64,000 nucleotides of DNA, from the NCBI GenBank assembly GCA_031414805.1, contig JANOQJ010000027.1, positions 1 through 64,000 on the forward strand, given 5' to 3'. The stretch's first letter is position 1. Every line of letters starts with the position of its first letter. The notes under the pieces were generated by a model. The model made no database searches, was not told where the DNA came from, and was given only the letters and a program-made list of their open reading frames with translations. Both the position numbers and the translations under genes were made by a program. Source of the stretch: JAAFIW01 sp031414805. Lineage in GTDB: Bacteria; Pseudomonadota; Gammaproteobacteria; Burkholderiales; Burkholderiaceae_C. Of this stretch, positions 57,946 through 64,000 are shown one piece after another.

Positions 57946-60219
57946 TTATGTCGCAACTGCGAATGATAACGACACTTGCGCACCTTGAGTTACACCATCG
58001 ACAACCCGGTTGCCCAAGTCAATGCGTGCGCCATGTTCGTCGGCAATTTTTTTAACGACCGCCAGGCCCAGTCCTGTGCCTTTTGCTTTGGTGGTGACGT
58101 ACGGCTCAAAGGCCCGCTTCAAAATAAAATCCGGGAACCCAGGACCGTTGTCTCGCACCGCCAGGCGGACGCGGCGGCTTCCAGGGCTCCAGTGGGTGTG
58201 CACGGTCACTAGTTGTGGTGCTGTTGATTCGCGTGCGGGGTCTTGCTCAACGGCATCTTGTGCGTTTTGAAGCAGGTTGTGTATGACTTGTCGCAGCTGC
58301 TGTTCGTCACCCAGGATCGGTGGACACGCGGGGTCCAACTCCACTGTGACGCTGGCGCGGTCGACACGCTCCTCAGTGCCATACAGCGCCAGTACATCGG
58401 TGACCAGCGTATTCAGGTCCACTGCATGCAGTTGCGCAGCGGGTAGGCGACCAAAATCGCGGAATTCATTGACCAGGCGCTTCATGGCGTCCACCTGATC
58501 CACGATGGTGCGCACCGATTTGTTCAGCAGCGCCTCCTGTTCGGGCGGCAGCTTGCCAGTGAGCTTCATTTGCAGCCGCTCAGCGGACAGCTGGATGGGT
58601 GTGAGTGGATTCTTGATTTCATGCGCTAGCCGCCGGGCCACTTCGCCCCATGCCTGGGCGCGCTGTGCCGACACAATTTCAGAGATGTCGTCGAACACTA
58701 AAAGCCTTGTAGCCCCTGGTAATTCTGCCCCTCTTGCTACTAAATTTATAGTGTTTGAGTTGGTGCCCAAGGTGTCGTGACCTAACTCGAAGGCCTGTTG
58801 CCAGTGGTCCAGCCCGTGGTGATGGCGCTCACCCAGGTACTCGTCAAATTCGCTTTGCACGCTGGCGGCAAACTCCTGCAAGCCCGGCACGTCGGCCAAA
58901 AGCTGGCCCTCGTGTGCGGCTAGCGGAACGCGCAGCACGCGTGTGGCGCCAGGGTTGGACGACTGGATGCGGCCTTGGGCGTCCAGCACGATCACACCCG
59001 CTGTCAGGTTGTCCAGAATGGTTTGCAGGTGGGCGCGCGCAGCGTTGACCTGGCCCATGCTCTTGTCTACCGCCGTGCGCGCGTCGGCCAGTTGCTGGGT
59101 CATTTGGGCAAACGAGCGGGTCAAGCCGCCCAGCTCGTCCTTGCCTTGCAACACAGCCTTGGGCCGCAAATCACCGGCAGCTACCTCGCTCACACCGGCC
59201 GCTAAAACCAGCAGCGGGCGCGCTAGCTGGTTACCCAACAGCACCGCCAGTAGCACTGCGCCAAACACCGCCAGAAACAGGCTGAGCGTCAGCGTGCCGA
59301 TGTACATGCGCCGCAAACCCTCGCGCCCCAGCGCGCGCTCCTGGTACTCGCGATTGGCTTCTTGCACGGCAATGGCGTTGGCCACCAGCCCAGCGGGCAA
59401 GACCTGAATGACCTGCAGAAAGCGCTGCTCGCCCGACAAACCCATGGAGTTGCTGGGCACGAGCGCCAGTGCTTTCAGTCGAGCATTGCCCCCGACATTA
59501 CCGACACTAGCCGTATTGACATCCTCCAGCCCTTCCACCGAGCCGATGGCGCGCTGGCTGCGAACCACCCGCAGTTGCTGTTGTGACGGGCGCTCCATGT
59601 CCAGAGAAAAGCGGGAAACCCCGCTGCTGGCCAGCAATTGGCCGCTCGCAGTCCACAGCGACACGTCTCGCGCAGCCAGCTGGTCGCGAATACGTTCAAG
59701 CGCCAGGCCTGCGGAGACGTCCGACGTATCGCTCAATTGCGCGGCCGCAGCGCGGGTTTTTTGGGTCAGGTCGCCAGACAAGGTATCCAAGGTCACCCGT
59801 CCCAAATTCAGCCCAGCCTCCAGCGCACCCTCTACCTTGACGTCAAACCAGCTTTCAATCGAGCGCGAGACGAATTGATAAGACACCACGTAAATCAACA
59901 GGCCTGGAACGAAGCCCACCAGCGCAAAAATAGCAGCCAACTTGACCAGCAAACGGCTGCCAAATTTTTTGCGCACCAGGCGCGAGATCAGCCGCACCAC
60001 CACCCAGGCAATAACCAGCAGCAGCAGTCCTGCTACAGCGACGTTGATGGCAAACAAGCGGCCGTAATTGCGCTCGTACAGCTCGCGGTTGTTGGTAGCC
60101 TGGGTCAGCAAAAACAGCAACACCAGCCCAATGGCCACCATCACGGCGGCACCCAAACCCAACGCCCAGCGCAATGCGCGTGACTTCGCGGCTGGAGATG
60201 CTTGCCCGACCGTGCTCAC
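57946..60219 (-). CDS. ntrY: NtrY-like sensor histidine kinase
   Basis: A 757-residue membrane kinase. Three N-terminal helices (for instance ALGLGAAVMVAIGLVLLFLL and VAVAGLLLLVIAWVVVRLI), a periplasmic sensor, a fourth helix leading into HAMP (NQLARPLLVLAAGVSEVAAG), a PAS domain (TAGVIVLDAQGRIQSSNPGA), then HisKA with phospho-acceptor RLAHEIKNPLTPIQLSAERL and HATPase motifs LLQNAQDAV, DNGPGFPD and KGTGLGLAVVKKI. GTG at 60219 overlaps the DUF4390 stop (GTGA). A dispersed repeat at 58699-58753 is translated in the PAS region as NLVARGAELPGATRLL. Confidence 0.92.
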   Translation of the reverse strand: MSTVGQASPAAKSRALRWALGLGAAVMVAIGLVLLFLLTQATNNRELYERNYGRLFAINVAVAGLLLLVIAWVVVRLISRLVRKKFGSRLLVKLAAIFALVGFVPGLLIYVVSYQFVSRSIESWFDVKVEGALEAGLNLGRVTLDTLSGDLTQKTRAAAAQLSDTSDVSAGLALERIRDQLAARDVSLWTASGQLLASSGVSRFSLDMERPSQQQLRVVRSQRAIGSVEGLEDVNTASVGNVGGNARLKALALVPSNSMGLSGEQRFLQVIQVLPAGLVANAIAVQEANREYQERALGREGLRRMYIGTLTLSLFLAVFGAVLLAVLLGNQLARPLLVLAAGVSEVAAGDLRPKAVLQGKDELGGLTRSFAQMTQQLADARTAVDKSMGQVNAARAHLQTILDNLTAGVIVLDAQGRIQSSNPGATRVLRVPLAAHEGQLLADVPGLQEFAASVQSEFDEYLGERHHHGLDHWQQAFELGHDTLGTNSNTINLVARGAELPGATRLLVFDDISEIVSAQRAQAWGEVARRLAHEIKNPLTPIQLSAERLQMKLTGKLPPEQEALLNKSVRTIVDQVDAMKRLVNEFRDFGRLPAAQLHAVDLNTLVTDVLALYGTEERVDRASVTVELDPACPPILGDEQQLRQVIHNLLQNAQDAVEQDPARESTAPQLVTVHTHWSPGSRRVRLAVRDNGPGFPDFILKRAFEPYVTTKAKGTGLGLAVVKKIADEHGARIDLGNRVVDGVTQGAQVSLSFAVAT
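58699..58753 (+). repeat. Dispersed AT-rich repeat, copy 17 (degenerate, inside ntrY)
   Basis: AAAAGCCTTGTAGCCCCTGG is followed by TAATTCTGCCCCTCTTGCTA and CTAAATTTATAGTG. The GTAGCCCCTG head and TATAG tail are kept while the core is altered, and the coding frame is open. Confidence 0.65.
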
Positions 60220-60893
60220 TTGAATGCGTCGGCAGGCAGCCGTTGGTTGCGCGTGGCCACCAGGCTCCAGTCGGACTGGCCCAGCGCCGTGATCTGAAAT
60301 GGCCGGGGCAGTTGCGATAGATCCAGGCGAAAACTGAAAGCCAGGTTGTGCGTCGTGTCTGGCTCCACATCGCCCGGCTGGCCGATCTTCCAGCGCGAAA
60401 ATCGCTGTGTTGCGGCCAGGGCGTCGGCCAGGGTGTCGTAGTTTTGACCCAAGGTCAGGCCCAGGCCGGCGTTGGTAATCGGCGCCGCCGAGGTATTCAG
60501 GCGCCAGCGGCGGGTCAGCGGCTGGTAGGCCAAGCGTAGGTGGCGAGTGGTGGCGTTGAGACGTTTGTCGTACCAATACCAGCGATCGCGAAACAGCTCG
60601 GCTTGGGCGACAAAGAAGATCGGAATGCCTTTGACCAGGGCTTCCTCCACAGGCGCGGGCAGGTCAAAACGCACGCGTGCTGTCAGATAAATGCCTTCTT
60701 CGTCGCGCTCCAGGCGCAGCTCGGTGACTTCTGGGGAGGCAGTCGGCGGCGGTGTTTGTGCTTGCAGAGTTGGCGCGCTCAGGCATAGCGCCAGCGCGAC
60801 CAGAAGCAGGACGGCACCTGCCCGGCCTCGTTTAAGGCGATGGAAGTTTTTCCAGCAGTGCGTAAAAAAAACCGTCGTGTTCACCCAATTCAT
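60216..60893 (-). CDS. DUF4390 family protein
   Basis: A 225-residue protein with an N-terminal signal or anchor (AGAVLLLVALALCLSAPTLQ, cleavage near LQA). DUF4390 features: EVTELRLERDEEGIYLTARV, ALVKGIPIFFVAQAELFRDR, WYWYDKRLNATTRHLRLAYQ and the final LPRPFQITALGQSDWSL. In betaproteobacteria it is commonly placed between rsmB and ntrY, as here. The ATG at 60893 overlaps the rsmB end by 62 bp; a shorter start inside the anchor is possible. Probably periplasmic and linked to the NtrY sensor. Confidence 0.87.
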   Translation of the reverse strand: MNWVNTTVFFTHCWKNFHRLKRGRAGAVLLLVALALCLSAPTLQAQTPPPTASPEVTELRLERDEEGIYLTARVRFDLPAPVEEALVKGIPIFFVAQAELFRDRWYWYDKRLNATTRHLRLAYQPLTRRWRLNTSAAPITNAGLGLTLGQNYDTLADALAATQRFSRWKIGQPGDVEPDTTHNLAFSFRLDLSQLPRPFQITALGQSDWSLVATRNQRLPADAFK

Positions 60894-62184
60894 TGTGGGC
60901 TAGGGGCTTGGCCTGATGCGGGTTTTGGGGCAGCAAATGACCTGGACTCTGCTTTAAATGAGCGTCGGTGTGGCGCGCAAGAAACGTTTGTATTTGAGTC
61001 TGCCCCTCGGCCAGGAACACCGAGCACGTGCAATACAACAAACGTCCGCCGGGTCGCACCAGCGGCCATAGGGTGCGCAGCAGGCGCATTTGCAACTGGG
61101 CCAACTGGGCAATGTCGGATTCGCGGCGCAACCAGCGAACGTCAGGGTGGCGGCGCACGATGCCCGACGCGGTGCAGGGCGCGTCCAGCAAGATGGCGTC
61201 GAACGGCTGGCCATCCCACCAAGCCGACGGCTGCAGCGCATCGGCTGCGACCACCGTGGCCGACAGGCCCAGGCGCGCCAGGTTTTCGTGAATGCGCTGG
61301 CAGCGCAGCGGGTCAATGTCCAACGCCAGCACCTGAACAGGTTGCTGCGCTGTCGATTGCTCGAGCAGATGCGCGGTTTTCCCGCCGGGAGCGGCACACG
61401 CGTCCAGCACGCGTAGCGGGCCAGCGGGATGGAGCAGACCGGTCAGGAGAAGCGGCGCAGCCAACTGCGCAGCGGCGTCCTGCACTGAAAAATGACCCTC
61501 CTCAAACCCCGGTAGCTGTTGCACCGGGCGTGCCTGTTGCAATTGCAGGCCGTATTCAGCCACCTGTTTTGCTTCAATATTCATAGCTGCTTGAGCAGAC
61601 ATATATTGGGCTAGAGGCACTTTTTGCTTGTTAATCCTTAGGGTTAACGGGGGTTGCTGGTTGTTGGCTTCAAGGATGGCCTGCCACTGCGTGGGGTGGT
61701 CACGTTTCGTCGCGGCAATCCACCAGCGGGGGTGGTTGTAGCGGGCCACCGGGTCCGCATCGGTGGTGGCTACCAAGGTGTCACGCTCGCGCAAAAAGCG
61801 GCGCAGGCAGGCGTTGATGAAGCTGGCCTGTGCGCGGGTGGCAGGGCTGCGCTTGGCGGCTTCCACCGCCTGGTCAACCAGGGTGAACGGCTCATAGGGT
61901 GCTGTAGCAGGGTCCCAAGCCAAGGCCAGTGCACAACAGAGCAGGGCATCAGCCTGCGGCGGTGGCGCGCGGCGAGCCAGTTGCTCGCGCAGCGCCTGGG
62001 CGCGGCCCAGGTTTCGCAGCACCCCAAAGCCTAGCGATTGCACGCCGGGGCGTCGTGTGCTTTCAACGTCATTTAGGGCTGTAGCCCCTGATTTACCTGC
62101 TCGAACAGCTATTAAAAATATAGCAGTCGACTGGAGCAAACGCCATAGCGGCTCAGACTGCGATGGGTTACGGGGCAGGTTCAA
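60832..62184 (-). CDS. rsmB: 16S rRNA (cytosine(967)-C(5))-methyltransferase RsmB
   Basis: A 450-residue SAM-dependent rRNA methyltransferase. N-terminal NusB-like domain (VQSLGFGVLRNLGRAQALRE; FINACLRRFLRER), then the catalytic domain: LDACAAPGGKTAHLLEQS (SAM site), LALDIDPLRCQRI, FDAILLDAPCTASGIVRRHP (Cys) and LLYCTCSVFLAEG (catalytic Cys). Two dispersed repeats are translated, 62073-62126 in the N-terminal helix and 61572-61625 between domains. The start codon is TTG overlapping the fccB stop (TTGA), without a good Shine-Dalgarno; this start is uncertain. Confidence 0.92.
   Translation of the reverse strand: MNLPRNPSQSEPLWRLLQSTAIFLIAVRAGKSGATALNDVESTRRPGVQSLGFGVLRNLGRAQALREQLARRAPPPQADALLCCALALAWDPATAPYEPFTLVDQAVEAAKRSPATRAQASFINACLRRFLRERDTLVATTDADPVARYNHPRWWIAATKRDHPTQWQAILEANNQQPPLTLRINKQKVPLAQYMSAQAAMNIEAKQVAEYGLQLQQARPVQQLPGFEEGHFSVQDAAAQLAAPLLLTGLLHPAGPLRVLDACAAPGGKTAHLLEQSTAQQPVQVLALDIDPLRCQRIHENLARLGLSATVVAADALQPSAWWDGQPFDAILLDAPCTASGIVRRHPDVRWLRRESDIAQLAQLQMRLLRTLWPLVRPGGRLLYCTCSVFLAEGQTQIQTFLARHTDAHLKQSPGHLLPQNPHQAKPLAHNELGEHDGFFYALLEKLPSP
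61572..61625 (-). repeat. Dispersed AT-rich repeat, copy 18 (inside rsmB)
   Basis: TTCAATATTCATAGCTGCTT is followed by GAGCAGACATATATTGGGCT and AGAGGCACTTTTTG. Read on the minus strand it gives LAQYMSAQAAMNIEA. The core is unchanged, because this frame has no stop. Confidence 0.92.
62073..62126 (+). repeat. Dispersed AT-rich repeat, copy 19 (inside rsmB)
   Basis: TAGGGCTGTAGCCCCTGATT is followed by TACCTGCTCGAACAGCTATT and AAAAATATAGCAG. On the minus strand it encodes AIFLIAVRAGKSGATAL. The core TTGA is changed to TCGA, so the frame has Arg instead of a stop. Confidence 0.88.
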
Positions 62185-63494
62185 ACGAGCGTATCCGCCC
62201 AGATGTTTTGCGCCCAGTTCATCGCATACACGCCTTCAAGCTCCGTGGGCGCTGCGCTCAAGCCACCACTGCCCGCAATCGTTTTGAAGGTTTTCTCAGC
62301 CGCCACATACTCGTGCACGCTGGCCACATGCACCACGGATTTGTCGTCCACAAAGCTGTAGCAGGTGTTGTTGAGCATGGGCGCGGGGTTGATCTCCCAA
62401 CCCGCCAGCTGCGCCACGATAGCCGCGGCAGCCACTTTGGCGTGGCCGTTGGCCATGTGGCCGCTTTTGGGCATGGCGGGAGCGATCTGGATGGCGTCGC
62501 CGATCACGAACACGTCTTTGGCGGCGGTGGATTCAAAGCTTTGGTAGTTCACGCCGCACCAGCGGCCATTGGCCTGGTTGTTCAGGCCAGCCTGCACTGC
62601 AATGGCACCAGCGCGCATGTTGGGCAAGGCGTTGATGACGGCCGCCTTCACGTCTTCTTGAACCTCAAATTTGACCGTGCTGGTTTTGGCGTCAATCGCG
62701 GTGGCCTTGTGGTCGCCGCGGTATTCGACCAAGCCTTTGTATTGCTCGGCCCACACCTTTTTGAACAGCGCCCCTTTGGAGGTGACATCGGGATTGCTGT
62801 CCAGAATCAACACTTTGCTGCGTGGTTTGTTGTTTTTCAAATACCAGGCCACCTGGCAGGCGCGCTCGTAAGGGCCGGGTGGGCAGCGGTACGGTGCCAG
62901 GGGGATGGTAATGGCGAATACGCCGCCATCGGGCATGGCTTCGAGCTGTTTGCGTAGGGCGGTGGTTTCTGGCCCGGCTTTCCAGGCTTGCAGCACCTGG
63001 CCGGATGCCTGGGCGGCCTGCAGGCCTTCGATGCTGCCCATCATCAAGTCAATGCCGGGGGATACGACCAGCTTGTCGTAGGCAATGGTGGCACCACCGG
63101 CTAACGTGACCGTCTTTTTCGCCGTGTCGATGGCTTGCGCCATGTCGCGCACCACTTTGACACCGTGATTCTTGGAAAGACCGGTGTACGGCGTGGTGAT
63201 GTCGGCCACCTGCTTGCTGCCGCCGATGACAAGGTTAGACATCGGGCAGGAGACAAACGCCTCGTTGGGTTCGATCAGCACCACATCAATTTTGTAGTCC
63301 GACAGCAGGCGCACGTACTTGGCAGCGGTGGCACCGCCATAACCGCCGCCGACGACGACAACTTGGGCTTTGGCAGGAATGCCCGCCATCGAGGCGCAAC
63401 CCGTCAGGCCCAGCAGGCCGAATGCGGTGGTGGTGGCCGCAGAAGTCTGTAGAAAGGCGCGGCGTGTGTTGGGGCTGTAAAAGTTCTTGTTCAT
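62181..63494 (-). CDS. fccB: Flavocytochrome c sulfide dehydrogenase, flavoprotein subunit
   Basis: A 437-residue periplasmic flavoprotein oxidising sulfide, exported by the Tat route (NTRRAFLQTSAATTTAFG). FAD-binding Rossmann motif VVVVGGGYGGATAAKYVRLL; the redox-active first Cys region FVSCPMSNLVIGG and the second, PYRCPPGPYERACQVAW; GDAIQIAPAMPKSGHMANGH; and the FCSD C-terminal domain NTCYSFVDDKSVVHVASVHE. It lies 10 bp after the cytochrome subunit gene. AAGG precedes the ATG. Its stop overlaps the TTG of rsmB by 4 bp. Confidence 0.94.
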   Translation of the reverse strand: MNKNFYSPNTRRAFLQTSAATTTAFGLLGLTGCASMAGIPAKAQVVVVGGGYGGATAAKYVRLLSDYKIDVVLIEPNEAFVSCPMSNLVIGGSKQVADITTPYTGLSKNHGVKVVRDMAQAIDTAKKTVTLAGGATIAYDKLVVSPGIDLMMGSIEGLQAAQASGQVLQAWKAGPETTALRKQLEAMPDGGVFAITIPLAPYRCPPGPYERACQVAWYLKNNKPRSKVLILDSNPDVTSKGALFKKVWAEQYKGLVEYRGDHKATAIDAKTSTVKFEVQEDVKAAVINALPNMRAGAIAVQAGLNNQANGRWCGVNYQSFESTAAKDVFVIGDAIQIAPAMPKSGHMANGHAKVAAAAIVAQLAGWEINPAPMLNNTCYSFVDDKSVVHVASVHEYVAAEKTFKTIAGSGGLSAAPTELEGVYAMNWAQNIWADTLV

Positions 63495-63504
63495 GGCGAG
63501 TACC

Positions 63505-63819
63505 TTACTTTTTCTGTGCGGCGAAGTAGTCGGCAATTTGCTCGATCTGCGCGTCGCTGTAGCCTTTAGACAGCTGATGCATGATGGTTGCCGGGCGGGT
63601 GCCAAGCTTGAACGCTCTCATCTGCGCCACGATGTACAGCGGCTCCATCCCCGCCAGCGACACCACGCTAGAGCCTGGCACCGCCTTGCCGTTGGTGCCG
63701 TGGCAGTTGGAACAAGTGGCTGCCAGGCTTTTGATGTACAGCGCGTCTTTACCGGGGGTTTGGGCATAACCGGCGGTGGCGCTCAAGGCGAGAAAGCCCA
63801 TCAGGAAAAATCGTTTCAT
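63505..63819 (-). CDS. fccA: Cytochrome c subunit of flavocytochrome c sulfide dehydrogenase
   Basis: A 104-residue periplasmic monohaem cytochrome c: signal peptide ending AGYA-QT, then one haem site CSNCHG and a later distal-ligand region ATIMHQLSKGYSDAQIEQIA with ADYFAAQ, typical of class I cytochromes. The ATG at 63819 has GGAG upstream. It takes electrons from the flavoprotein encoded next. Classical FccA is sometimes dihaem; this one has a single CxxCH. Confidence 0.9.
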   Translation of the reverse strand: MKRFFLMGFLALSATAGYAQTPGKDALYIKSLAATCSNCHGTNGKAVPGSSVVSLAGMEPLYIVAQMRAFKLGTRPATIMHQLSKGYSDAQIEQIADYFAAQKK

Positions 63820-63923
63820 GGAGTCTCCAAAACAAGGGTTGATGCCGCAGACTAAGGTGTGGCAGGCAGCGTTTGCAACCGTAGTATCCATGACCCATCG
63901 CTGCCTTGCCGCCAGAACCGAAG

Positions 63924-63980
63924 TACTATTAAATTCATAGCAGCTTGAGCAATAACCACAAGGGCTGACAGCCTATTTGG
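63924..63980 (-). repeat. Dispersed AT-rich repeat, copy 20
   Basis: ACTATTAAATTCATAGCAGC is followed by TTGAGCAATAACCACAAGGG and CTGACAGCC. It lies in the region upstream of fccAB, at the right edge of the window. Confidence 0.88.
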
Positions 63981-64000
63981 TTCGCTTTTCCACAGGCGCC

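Overview
The window looks like chromosome from a betaproteobacterium of the Comamonadaceae, close to Rhodoferax or Polaromonas. The grounds are GC-rich coding DNA, a TorF-glnK-amtB cluster, a rsmB-DUF4390-ntrY-ntrX block, an FccAB sulfide dehydrogenase pair, Bug-type solute binding proteins, and an AT-rich ~50 bp dispersed repeat (core CTGCTCAAGCAGCTAT) with 20 recognisable copies here. The taxon is an inference from gene content, not a match to a reference.

Layout, left to right. 1-2356: 3' part of a type I restriction subunit R gene. 2384-5838: D-aminoacylase and Bug-type binding protein, divergent from a LysR regulator. 5994-11000: the most unusual region, six minus-strand genes (PAS-LOV photoreceptor, unknown protein, Ras-like GTPase, three roadblock-like proteins) divergent from a BLUF photoreceptor fused to a degenerate GTPase-like region. 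11220-12749: comM. 12908-15669: a sigma-54 promoter followed by a TorF porin, glnK and amtB; glnK carries an in-frame amber codon. 15861-20105: SMP-30-like protein, glcE, DUF1275 protein, glcF. 20207-25432: solo HipA-like kinase (YjjJ type), NYN/PIN-like protein, SH3 protein, DUF805 protein. 25581-30814: pgi-tal divergent from zwf-hexR. 31105-32553: lipoprotein esterase. 32888-41547: a peptide ABC transporter operon with two binding proteins and an M20 amidohydrolase. 41702-47039: DUF3047 lipoprotein, porin, coq7, OsmC-like protein, a candidate sRNA or leader, ilvA. 47139-56986: type II secretion genes, gspC divergent from gspGHIJKLMNDE. 57114-60893: tRNA-Phe, NtrXY-like two-component pair, DUF4390. 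60832-63819: rsmB and fccBA.

How the genes work together. The 5994-11000 block has the parts of a blue-light-controlled small-GTPase switch: flavin photoreceptors of two unrelated folds (LOV and BLUF), one P-loop GTPase of the MglA/COG2229 type, and three roadblock/LC7-like proteins, a fold that elsewhere binds or regulates such GTPases. Most of the minus-strand genes overlap or lie a few bases apart, which suggests co-translation. The zwf/hexR/pgi/tal block covers the entry to the oxidative pentose phosphate and Entner-Doudoroff routes with its likely repressor. The sigma-54 promoter links porin, P-II and ammonium channel to nitrogen control.

The dispersed repeat is the second notable theme. 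Eleven of the 20 copies lie in or at the end of genes. Copies read in the frame where the core would give TGA carry substitutions that remove it, and in a dipeptide-binding protein and in GspD the repeat encodes most of the hydrophobic core of the signal peptide.
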